DNA from: Mycolicibacterium chlorophenolicum
Lineage (GTDB): Bacteria > Actinomycetota > Actinomycetes > Mycobacteriales > Mycobacteriaceae
Assembly (NCBI RefSeq): GCF_001044235.1
Contig: NZ_JYNL01000064.1
Span: 62,001 to 126,000 of the forward strand
Length of the DNA: 64,000 bases
Direction of reading: 5' to 3'
The notes beneath the pieces are model-generated. The model did no database searches. It saw only the letters and a list, made by a program, of their open reading frames with translations, and was not told where the DNA came from. The translations under genes and the position numbers were made by a program. Below are positions 57,394 through 64,000 of this stretch, piece after piece (the first letter of the stretch is position 1; each line of letters starts with the position of its first letter).

Positions 57394-58932
57394 TCAGTCC
57401 CGTACTTCGTTGTCCTCGTACACGATCCGGCCGATCAGCTCGTACCGGCCCGGGTCCCTGAACTTGAAGTACAGCGCCATGGCCGCCCCGAGCGCGAACA
57501 GTCCGACCACGATCCATGGTGTCAGCTTGAACAGCAACGTGCCGGATGCGGCGCCGGCCGCCGCGTCTTTGTGTTCCCACAGCAGGTACACGACGTAGAG
57601 CATGCCGATCCCGCCGATCAGCGGAGCCAGGAACGTCTTGAACCAGTGCGCGCTGGAGGGGTGGTTCTTGTGGAAGTGGAAGTACGCGACGACGGAGAAG
57701 GCGCACAGCGCCTGCACGATCAGGATCGCCATCGTGCCCAGGATCGCGAGCAGTGTGTACATGTGGATGTAGGGGTCCATGCCGGCGACGAAGAACGCCA
57801 GGATCAGCACCAGCGTGATCCCCGTCTGCACGAACGACGCGATGTGCGGCGATCCGTGGTGCTTGTGGGTGGCGCCCAGCGTCTTCTGCAGGCCTTCGTG
57901 CAGCCCTTCACGGCCCATGGCGTACAGGTAGCGCGACGCGCAGTTGTGGAACGCCATGCCGCACGCGAACGATCCGGTCACCAGCAGGATGTTGAACAGC
58001 GTGATGGCCCACTCGCCGTAGGTGCTGCGCACCGGGCCGAAGAAGATCTCGGAGCTGGTGTCGGCACTCTGCGCGAGCTCGATCGACTTCTGCGGGCCGG
58101 TGCCGGCGATCGCCATCCAGGACACGAAGATGTAGAAGATGCCGACGCCGAGCACCGCGATCATGGTGGCGCGCGGGATGATCTTCTTCGGGTCCTTGGA
58201 CTCCTCGCCGTACATCGCGGTCGACTCGAAGCCCACCCACGACCAGAACGCGAAGAACAGGCCGAGTCCGGCACTGGCGCCCGCGATGGCGGCGGGCTGG
58301 AAGGCGCCGACCGGGTTGAGGATCTGCCCGACCGCGAAACCGTCGGGGCCGCCGCCCTTCACGGCGACGGCGAGCGCACCGAGGGAGAGCATGACGATCT
58401 CGGTGATCAGGAAGACGCCGAGCACCTTCGCGGTCAGGTTGACGTCGAAGTAGGTCAGGATGCAGTTCAACGCGAGCATCAGCAGGGCCGGGATCAGCCA
58501 GTGGACGTGGATGCCGAACTGACTGTCGAACAGGTTCTGGAAGAAGAACGCGAAGATGCCGATCAGCGAGCCCTCGAACACGATGTAGGCCATCGTGATG
58601 ATCAGCCCGCTGGCCATCCCGATGACGCGGCCCAGGCCGTGCGAGATGTAGCCGTAGAACGCGCCGGTGGAGGTGATGTGCTTGGCCATCGTCGCGTAAC
58701 CGATCGCGAACAGGCCCAGCACGATCGTGGCGACCAGATAGCCGGCCGGTGCGTGCGCACCGTTGCCGAAACCGACGGCGATCGGCACGTTGCCGACCAT
58801 CGCGGTGATCGGCGCGGCGGTCGCCACGGCCATGAAGATCACCCCGAACGTGCCGACGGCGTTGCGCTTGAGCCGTTGCACGGAGTCGGTGGTGGTCGGG
58901 CGCGGGGCCACGGTTGCGGAGTCTTCTGTCAT
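57394..58932 (-). CDS. APC-family permease of the microcompartment operon
   Basis: 512 residues, twelve or so membrane helices. N-terminal GTFGVIFMAVATAAPITAMVGN and central FFAFWSWVGFESTAMYGEESKDPKKIIPRATM are amino-acid/amine-transporter signatures. First gene of the minus-strand operon, 23 bases before the dehydratase. The presence of an amine-type carrier rather than a glycerol or diol facilitator points to a nitrogenous substrate. Start ATG 58932, GGAAGGTG upstream. Upstream is the divergent promoter region. Confidence 0.9.
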   Translation of the reverse strand: MTEDSATVAPRPTTTDSVQRLKRNAVGTFGVIFMAVATAAPITAMVGNVPIAVGFGNGAHAPAGYLVATIVLGLFAIGYATMAKHITSTGAFYGYISHGLGRVIGMASGLIITMAYIVFEGSLIGIFAFFFQNLFDSQFGIHVHWLIPALLMLALNCILTYFDVNLTAKVLGVFLITEIVMLSLGALAVAVKGGGPDGFAVGQILNPVGAFQPAAIAGASAGLGLFFAFWSWVGFESTAMYGEESKDPKKIIPRATMIAVLGVGIFYIFVSWMAIAGTGPQKSIELAQSADTSSEIFFGPVRSTYGEWAITLFNILLVTGSFACGMAFHNCASRYLYAMGREGLHEGLQKTLGATHKHHGSPHIASFVQTGITLVLILAFFVAGMDPYIHMYTLLAILGTMAILIVQALCAFSVVAYFHFHKNHPSSAHWFKTFLAPLIGGIGMLYVVYLLWEHKDAAAGAASGTLLFKLTPWIVVGLFALGAAMALYFKFRDPGRYELIGRIVYEDNEVRD

Positions 58933-58982
58933 TGACGAACACCTTCCGGATGAAGGAGGACCAGCTCACGGAGGCCGGTCAC

Positions 58983-59033
58983 TGTGGTATAGACCACAAT
59001 GGGTAAACCTCAGCCATATTGGCACTACCAATA
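58983..59033. promoter_or_regulatory. Operator palindromes in the divergent microcompartment promoter
   Basis: Two perfect palindromes: TGTGGT-ATAG-ACCACA (58983-58998) and TATTGG-CACTA-CCAATA (59017-59033). Both contain the T(G)GT/ACCA half-site of GntR/FadR-type regulators. Further CCAATTGG (59048-59055) and TGGTCCTACC (59072-59081) lie beyond. They are placed between the permease (start 58932) and the aminotransferase (start 59128), so one regulator may control both operons. The regulator gene is not in the window. Confidence 0.7.
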
Positions 59034-59061
59034 GGTCTGCGCAAGACCCAATTGGTCGCTG

Positions 59062-59090
59062 TTGACATAAATGGTCCTACCGTTTAGCTT
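59062..59090 (+). promoter_or_regulatory. Consensus-like promoter of the aminotransferase operon
   Basis: TTGACA (59062-59067) is a perfect -35 hexamer; 17 bases later TAGCTT (59085-59090) serves as -10. Transcription would begin near 59097. A TGGTCCTACC half-palindrome lies between the two hexamers, where a repressor would block RNA polymerase. This promoter also shows that the ATG at 59071 cannot be the start codon. Confidence 0.75.
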
Positions 59091-59127
59091 TTGGTCACAC
59101 CCGGCCGAGCTCACGACAGGGAGTCCC

Positions 59128-60402
59128 GTGTACGACTACGGCACGTTCTCGTTCGATTCCAAGGCACAGGTGCTCGAACGCGCCAAGGAGTACTGGAACC
59201 CGGACAAGACGCAGTTCTGGACCGACTCCGGAGTCGACCTGGTGATCGACCGCCGGCAGGACTACTTCCTGTGGGACATGAGCGGGCGCCGGCTGATCGA
59301 CATGCACCTCAACGGCGGGACCTACAACCTCGGCCACCGCAATCCCGAACTGGTGCAGGCGATCACCGAAGGCATGCAGTACTTCGACGTCGGCAACCAC
59401 CACTTCCCCTCGGTCGCCCGCACCGCACTGGCGCAGAAGCTCATCGAGTCCGCCCCGGCGTCGCTGAGCAAGGTGGCCTTCGGGTCCGGCGGCGGCGAGG
59501 CCATCGACATCGCGCTCAAGAGCGCCCGCCACGCCATGCAGCGACGCAAGATCGTCTCGATCGTCAAGGCCTACCACGGACACACCGGCCTCGCCGTCGC
59601 CACCGGCGACGACCGTTTCGCCAAATTGTTCCTGGCCGACCGGCCCGACGAGTTCGTCCAGGTGCCGTTCGGCGACACCGACGCGATGGAGCAGGCGCTG
59701 CGCGGTCGCGACGTCGCGGCGGTGATCATGGAGACGATCCCGGCCACCTACGGATTCCCCCTTCCCCCTGTGGGTTACCTCGAGGCGGTCAAGGATCTGT
59801 GCGTGCGTTACGACGCGCTGTACATCGCCGACGAGGTGCAGACCGGCCTGATGCGCACCGGTGAGATGTGGGCGATCACCAAGCACGGCATCGAACCCGA
59901 CATCATGGTCACCGGCAAGGGACTCTCCGGCGGCATGTACCCGATCACCGCGGCCCTGCTCAGCGACCGCGCCGCGCAGTGGCTCGAACAGGACGGGTTC
60001 GGCCACATCTCCACCTTCGGCGGCGCCGAGCTCGGCTGCGTCGCCGCCATCAAGACGTTGGAGATCACCAGCAGGCCCGAGGTCCGCTCGTCGGTGCACT
60101 ACATCGCCGACATCTTCGCCCGCGGCCTGTCCCGCATCCAGGCCGACCACCCCGAGTGGTTCGTCGGCATCCGCCAGAACGGGGTGGTGATCGGTCTGGA
60201 GTTCGATCATCCCGAGGGCGCGAAGTTCGTGATGCGCGAGCTCTACCAGAACGGCGTGTGGGCGATCTTCTCGACCCTGGATCCCCGTGTCCTGCAATTC
60301 AAACCGGGCCTGCTGCTCAACCGTGACCTCTGCGAGGACGTGCTCGACCGCGTCGAGGTGGCCGTGGGACGGGCGAAGCTGGCCGCGACCGGACGGAGAT
60401 AG
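59128..60402 (+). CDS. Class III aminotransferase of the microcompartment operon
   Basis: 424 residues from GTG 59128 (AGGGAG six bases upstream; start chosen because the promoter at 59062-59090 lies upstream). Class III PLP motifs: FGSGGGEAIDIALKSARH, YHGHTGLA, YIADEVQTGLMRTGEMW and the Schiff-base lysine in MVTGKGLSGGMYP. Transfers an amino group between an omega-amine or amino-alcohol/aldehyde and an oxo acid. Aminotransferases are found in the RMM (aminoacetone) compartments of mycobacteria but there without a diol dehydratase. No encapsulation helix at its ends. Confidence 0.9.
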   Translation: MYDYGTFSFDSKAQVLERAKEYWNPDKTQFWTDSGVDLVIDRRQDYFLWDMSGRRLIDMHLNGGTYNLGHRNPELVQAITEGMQYFDVGNHHFPSVARTALAQKLIESAPASLSKVAFGSGGGEAIDIALKSARHAMQRRKIVSIVKAYHGHTGLAVATGDDRFAKLFLADRPDEFVQVPFGDTDAMEQALRGRDVAAVIMETIPATYGFPLPPVGYLEAVKDLCVRYDALYIADEVQTGLMRTGEMWAITKHGIEPDIMVTGKGLSGGMYPITAALLSDRAAQWLEQDGFGHISTFGGAELGCVAAIKTLEITSRPEVRSSVHYIADIFARGLSRIQADHPEWFVGIRQNGVVIGLEFDHPEGAKFVMRELYQNGVWAIFSTLDPRVLQFKPGLLLNRDLCEDVLDRVEVAVGRAKLAATGRR

Positions 60403-60404
60403 CA

Positions 60405-61958
60405 GTGACCAGCACAAGTGCGGTACCCCACGCCGGCCAGCTGCTCGAGCGGGCGCGCTTCGCCGCGGCAGCCTACGGCGAGTACGACCACGCGGCGGTC
60501 GCGCGCATCGTCGACGCGGTGGCCGACGCCGGCCACCGCAACGCCGAGCGCTTCGCCGCGGCCGCCGTCGCCGAGACGCAGATGGGTGTGGTCGAGGACA
60601 AGGTCGTCAAGAACCGCGCCTGCTCGCGCGGCATCGTCGACTTCTACCGGGGCCAGGACTACGTGTCGCCCCGGATCGACACCGCCCGCAAGATCGTCGA
60701 GATCCCCCGCCCGGCGGGTGTGGTGCTGGCGCTGTGCCCCACCACCAATCCCGTTGCCACGGTGTACTTCAAGGTGCTCCTCGCGCTGATGACCCGAAAC
60801 GCCGTGGTGGTCGCCCCGCACCCCAGGGCGCGCCAGTGCTCAGCCGACGCGGCCCGGGTGCTTGCCGATGCGGCCGTCGCGGCCGGTGCGCCCGACGGCA
60901 TCGTGTCGGTGATCGAGGATCCCTCGCTGCCGCTGATCGAGGCGATGATGTCCGACGAGCGCACCGATGTCATCGTCGCCACCGGCGGCACCGCGGTGGT
61001 ACGGGCCGCCTACTCCTCGGGCAACCCGGCCCTCGGCGTCGGACCGGGCAACGTGCCCGTCTTCGTCGACGCGAGCGCCGACGTCGACGCCGCCGCCCGC
61101 CGGATCGTCGCCAGCAAGGCCTTCGACAATTCGGTGCTGTGCACCAACGAGTCGGTGCTGATCGCCGAGGACGCCATCGCCGCGAAGCTCACCTCGGCGC
61201 TCACCCGTCACGGCGCGCACATCTTGGATGCCGACGCGACACAGCGCCTGCGGGAGTTCATGTTTCCCGAGGGCCAGCTCAACACCGACGTCGTCGGCCG
61301 GGACGCGGCGTGGATCGCCGAGCGCCTCGGTGTGCGGGTCACTCCCAAGACCCGGGTGCTCATCGCCCCGTTCACCGACGTCGTCGGCGAGGAGGTGCTG
61401 ACGCACGAGAAGCTCAGCCCGGTGCTGGGGATGACCGCCGTCGCCGACGCGCCGCGCGGCATCCGCGCCGCCCGCGCGGTGGTGCGCATCGCCGGGGCCG
61501 GCCACTCGGCGGCCATCCACAGCGAGGACGCCTCGGTGATCACCGAGTTCGCCGCCACCGTGCCGGTGCTGCGCGTGTCGGTCAACGTCGGGAACAGCAC
61601 CGGCAGTTCGGGTCTGGAGACCAACCTCGCTCCGTCGATGACGATCGGCACCGGCTTCGTCGGGCGCAGTTCGATCGGGGAGAACCTGCAGCCCGAGAAC
61701 CTGATGAACTGGACGCGGATCGCCTACAACGCCGACGCCGGCGTGACGATGCCGAACTTCGCCGGCCTGTCGCCGTGGCGCTCACCCGACGGGCCGGTGC
61801 CCGCTTACCCGCGGGCGTCCAACGACTCCGCGTCCGCGCCGCCGGCGCCCGCCGGCAGACCCGCTGCTCGCCGTGCCGCCGATCCGGGGATCGAGGCGCT
61901 GCGCGCCGAGCTGCGTGCGCTGGTGGCCGAAGAACTCGCTCAACTGATCAGGCGGTGA
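60405..61958 (+). CDS. Aldehyde dehydrogenase (PduP/EutE-like), encapsulated type
   Basis: 517 residues. N-terminal ALDH domain: PTTNPVATVYFKVLLALMTRNA, ATGGTAVVRAAYSSGNPALGVGPGNVPVF, and catalytic Cys in SKAFDNSVLCTNESV. Resembles CoA-acylating propanal/acetaldehyde dehydrogenases. After residue 465 there is a Pro/Ala-rich linker and the last 25 residues are a helix (GIEALRAELRALVAEELAQL), an encapsulation-type amphipathic peptide at the C-terminus. It oxidises the volatile aldehyde inside the shell. Starts GTG 60405. Confidence 0.92.
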   Translation: MTSTSAVPHAGQLLERARFAAAAYGEYDHAAVARIVDAVADAGHRNAERFAAAAVAETQMGVVEDKVVKNRACSRGIVDFYRGQDYVSPRIDTARKIVEIPRPAGVVLALCPTTNPVATVYFKVLLALMTRNAVVVAPHPRARQCSADAARVLADAAVAAGAPDGIVSVIEDPSLPLIEAMMSDERTDVIVATGGTAVVRAAYSSGNPALGVGPGNVPVFVDASADVDAAARRIVASKAFDNSVLCTNESVLIAEDAIAAKLTSALTRHGAHILDADATQRLREFMFPEGQLNTDVVGRDAAWIAERLGVRVTPKTRVLIAPFTDVVGEEVLTHEKLSPVLGMTAVADAPRGIRAARAVVRIAGAGHSAAIHSEDASVITEFAATVPVLRVSVNVGNSTGSSGLETNLAPSMTIGTGFVGRSSIGENLQPENLMNWTRIAYNADAGVTMPNFAGLSPWRSPDGPVPAYPRASNDSASAPPAPAGRPAARRAADPGIEALRAELRALVAEELAQLIRR

Positions 61959-61961
61959 CCC

Positions 61962-62567
61962 GTGGCTGAACTGCGTTCGTTCATCTTCATCGATCGGCTC
62001 CAGCCGCAGACGATGTCGTATCTGGGCACCTGGATCAAGGGCGCCCTGCCGCGCGCCGGTGTCGCCGCACAGATCATCGAGGTGGCCCCGGGTCTGGACA
62101 TCGAGGGCGTCACCGACGTCGCGGTCAAGCACGCCGAGGTCCAGGCCGGCATTCTGGTGGTGGAGCGCCAGTTCGGCTACCTGGAGTTCCACGGTGACAC
62201 CGACGCGGTGCAGGCCGCCGCCGACGCCGCGCTCGCCGAACTCGACCGGGACCCCGGCTCTGCGACCCCGCCGCAGATCCTGGCCTCGCGCATCATCTCC
62301 AGCATCGACGCCCAGCACGCATTCCTGATCAATCGCAACAAGATCGGATCGATGGTGCTGGCCGGCGAGACCCTCTACGTCCTCGAGGTGTCCCCCGCGT
62401 CCTACGCGATCCTGGCGACCAACGAGGCCGAGAAGGCCGCCGACATCAAGGTCGTCGACTTCCGGATGATCGGCGCGACCGGCCGGGTGTACCTGTCCGG
62501 CAGCGAATCCGACATCCGCCAGGCCGCCTCAGCGGCCGAGGAGGCACTGGCCCGGAGCGTGCCGTGA
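61962..62567 (+). CDS. Microcompartment shell protein BMC-T (tandem domain)
   Basis: 201 residues with two BMC domains in a row. Domain one runs from LRSFIFIDRLQPQTMSYLGTW to VERQFGYLEFHGD; domain two from QILASRIISSIDAQHAFLIN to GRVYLSGSESDIRQA. Trimers of such proteins form pseudohexamers, often with a gated or cofactor-binding central pore. The GTG start at 61962 lies three bases after the ALDH stop. Next gene overlaps by four bases. Confidence 0.93.
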   Translation: MAELRSFIFIDRLQPQTMSYLGTWIKGALPRAGVAAQIIEVAPGLDIEGVTDVAVKHAEVQAGILVVERQFGYLEFHGDTDAVQAAADAALAELDRDPGSATPPQILASRIISSIDAQHAFLINRNKIGSMVLAGETLYVLEVSPASYAILATNEAEKAADIKVVDFRMIGATGRVYLSGSESDIRQAASAAEEALARSVP

Positions 62568-63052
62568 GCATCGATCGCGACGCGCTGCGGCAACTGGTCC
62601 GTGAGGTCGTCCGCGAGGCCGTGGGCGACCTCTCCAACCCGGCCCCGGTCGCGACGGCTCCCCCTCCGCCGGCTCCCCCTCCGCCGGCCCCGGTGGGCCC
62701 CGTCGCGACCGGGCCGCTGGCCGCCGACGAGAGGTCGCGGGTCGACACCGTGCGGATCGCCTCCGACCGGGATCTCGACGTGTTCGTCCGAAACCTGCTG
62801 CGGCTGTTCGAGAATCCGAAGACCCGCGCCGACCTGCGGCAGGGCCGGCTGTCGTTCCGGCTCGCCGGCACCGGCCGGCCGGGGCCCGGCAGCAGCCGAC
62901 GCGTCGAACGCGGCGCGGTCACCGAACGGCAGATCGCCGACATCGCCGCGTCCGGCGCGGCCCTGGTGCTCGGCCCACGGGCCGTGCTGACCCCCCTGGC
63001 CCGCGAGCGCGCCCGCGCACTGGGCGTGACGATCCACAAGGAGCGCACATGA
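62564..63052 (+). CDS. Microcompartment-associated protein with encapsulation-like helix and proline linker
   Basis: 162 residues. N-terminal amphipathic helix SIDRDALRQLVREVVREAVG resembles encapsulation peptides of lumen enzymes. Then comes a Pro/Ala linker (APPPPAPPPPAP), encoded by a 15-base tandem repeat (62655-62684). The C-terminal domain (VRIASDRDLDVFVRNLLRLFEN, then GAVTERQIADIAASGAALVLGPRAVLTPLARERARALGV) has a TPLAR-type end common in BMC-associated proteins of unknown role. I do not recognise the function. Overlaps both neighbours. Confidence 0.75.
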   Translation: MSIDRDALRQLVREVVREAVGDLSNPAPVATAPPPPAPPPPAPVGPVATGPLAADERSRVDTVRIASDRDLDVFVRNLLRLFENPKTRADLRQGRLSFRLAGTGRPGPGSSRRVERGAVTERQIADIAASGAALVLGPRAVLTPLARERARALGVTIHKERT

Positions 63053-63294
63053 TTCGTGGCACGGTCGTCGGCCAGGTCTGGTCGACCCGCCGCATCGACG
63101 GCATCCCGGCCGGGGCCTTCCTGGAAGTGGAGGTCGACGGCTCCGGGTCCCGGCTCGTCGCATTCGACGTGCTGGGCAGCGGTGTCGGCGAGCACGTTCT
63201 CGTCACCCAGGGCTCCGTGGCGGCGAGCTGGTTCACCGGCACCCCGCCGCCTGTCGACGCACTGATCATCGGCTCCATCGACGCAAGCGGATAG
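63049..63294 (+). CDS. Microcompartment vertex protein BMC-P (EutN/CcmL type)
   Basis: 81 residues. The fold signature is MIRGTVVGQVWSTRRIDGIPAGAFLEV, then LGSGVGEHVLVTQGSVAASWF and DALIIGSID. Pentamers close the vertices of the polyhedral shell. The ATG overlaps the preceding gene stop (ATGA). 54 bases separate it from the BMC-H gene. Confidence 0.95.
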   Translation: MIRGTVVGQVWSTRRIDGIPAGAFLEVEVDGSGSRLVAFDVLGSGVGEHVLVTQGSVAASWFTGTPPPVDALIIGSIDASG

Positions 63295-63348
63295 CCACCC
63301 GGTATCCGGCCCGACAACCTGTAGTCAACCGACACAAAAGGAGAAACC

Positions 63349-63630
63349 ATGGCCAGCAACGCGATCGGAATGATCGAGACCAAGGGTTACGTCGCGGCGC
63401 TCGCCGCTGCCGACGCGATGGTCAAGGCCGCCAACGTGACGATCACCGATCGCCAGCAGGTCGGTGACGGTCTGGTGGCCGTCATCGTCACCGGTGAGGT
63501 CGGCGCCGTCAAGGCCGCGACCGAGGCGGGCGCCGAATCCGCCTCGCAGGTCGGAGAACTCATCAGCGTGCACGTCATCCCGCGCCCGCACAGCGAGCTC
63601 GGCGCGCACTTCTCCGTCTCCGCCCAGTAG
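63349..63630 (+). CDS. Microcompartment shell protein BMC-H
   Basis: 93 residues, single BMC (Pf00936-type) domain: [27 protein letters not shown], followed by the pore loop region [25 protein letters not shown]. Hexamers tile the facets. An acidic Asp at the pore-loop position (VGDGL) is slightly unusual compared with the VGSG or GSG loops. AGGAGAAACC precedes the ATG, indicating strong translation, as expected of the major shell protein. Confidence 0.96.
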   Translation: MASNAIGMIETKGYVAALAAADAMVKAANVTITDRQQVGDGLVAVIVTGEVGAVKAATEAGAESASQVGELISVHVIPRPHSELGAHFSVSAQ

Positions 63631-63639
63631 TCTCGCGAG

Positions 63640-64000
63640 ATGGCCGTCACGGACGCACCGACACGGACCGACATCCGCGTCTACCTGCTCGTCGAGGACC
63701 TGCAGCAGCAGTTCGCCGCCTACCTCGGCACGCCCACGCGGGCACGCGGCTATCCGCCGTACGCCGGGGAGCACGCCCTCATCGTCGAGGTGTCCCCGGC
63801 GCTGGCGATCGAGCGGGTCATCGATCTGGCGCTGCGGGAGGTTCCGGGTATCCAGCCCGGAATCCTGTACGTGGAGCGCCAGTTCGGGGTGCTCGAGATC
63901 CATTCCAGCGATCTCGAGGACGTGCGACGGGCCGGCGAGGCGATCCTGAACGGCACAAAGAACTCCGCGGCCGACCAACTGCGGCCGCGGGTGCTCTACC
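63640..64000 (+). CDS. Second BMC-T-like shell protein (cut by window edge)
   Basis: At least 120 residues, no stop before the edge. Starts ATG 63640. The region TDIRVYLLVEDLQQQFAAYLG to GILYVERQFGVLEIHSSD parallels domain one of the BMC-T at 61962 (shared VERQFG-LE-H). The start is nine bases after the BMC-H stop. The rest of the gene, and probably more microcompartment genes, lie to the right. Confidence 0.88.
   Translation, partial: MAVTDAPTRTDIRVYLLVEDLQQQFAAYLGTPTRARGYPPYAGEHALIVEVSPALAIERVIDLALREVPGIQPGILYVERQFGVLEIHSSDLEDVRRAGEAILNGTKNSAADQLRPRVLY

Noticed and set aside
59071-59127. ATG at 59071 as start of the aminotransferase
   Set aside because: It lies between the -35 and -10 hexamers of the promoter (59062-59090), so it is upstream of the transcript; GTG 59128 has AGGGAG and begins the family-like sequence.
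53095-63640. Cobalamin riboswitch controlling the dehydratase operon
   Set aside because: The leader between 57370 and 58932 is occupied by the permease gene and the divergent region is only 195 bases with palindromes; no B12-box-like element was recognised.

Overview
The window is about 68% GC and almost fully coding. It looks like the chromosome of a fast-growing mycobacterium (Mycolicibacterium, M. smegmatis-like). Reasons: the asd/ask, leuA, dnaQ-like, murT/gatD, recR/ybaB, amidase, dnaX, aspartate aminotransferase, 4.5S RNA, lucA order matches the Rv3708c-Rv3723 order of M. tuberculosis as I remember it; there is an LpqH-family lipoprotein; and there are F420-type and mycobacterial lipid genes. 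No insertion sequence, prophage or CRISPR array was seen.

Layout. 1-1 kb: a Zur box and four zinc-free alternative ribosomal proteins (L28, L33, S14, S18). 1-5.8 kb: catalase, membrane and secreted proteins, the stub of a TetR gene beside an operator-like palindrome, and a small unlisted membrane protein. 5.8-8.1 kb: asd and ask. 8.2-16.4 kb: a nitrogen island (nitroreductase, Amt with GlnR boxes, glutamine synthetase-like GlnT, three-gene GlxBCD/N-methylglutamate-synthase-like set, FAD amine oxidase, XRE-cupin regulator). 16.4-18.4 kb: leuA behind a leader peptide with three Leu codons and competing hairpins. 18.4-34 kb: mostly conserved housekeeping genes plus the 4.5S RNA and a tRNA-Ser(GGA). 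34-46 kb: accessory metabolism, a PrimPol/LigC DNA-repair pair, and a Fic plus nucleotidyltransferase pair. 46-53 kb: permease, a second LigC, sulfatase, a luciferase-like oxidoreductase and a metallo-beta-lactamase-fold protein.

53-64 kb is the most interesting part: a bacterial microcompartment locus, cut by the right edge. A minus-strand operon encodes an APC permease, a B12-dependent diol-dehydratase large subunit fused to its medium subunit, the small subunit, and a reactivase. Divergently, a plus-strand operon encodes a class III aminotransferase, a CoA-acylating-type aldehyde dehydrogenase with a C-terminal encapsulation-like helix, two BMC-T proteins, a helix plus proline-linker lumen protein, a BMC-P vertex protein and a BMC-H hexamer. 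The intergenic region carries several TGGT/ACCA-type palindromes and a TTGACA promoter. The dehydratase keeps nearly all known catalytic residues but has Asp and Asn at the two positions that control substrate range in the Klebsiella enzyme. With the amine-type permease and aminotransferase, this suggests an amino-alcohol or aminodiol substrate rather than 1,2-propanediol. That substrate is inference.
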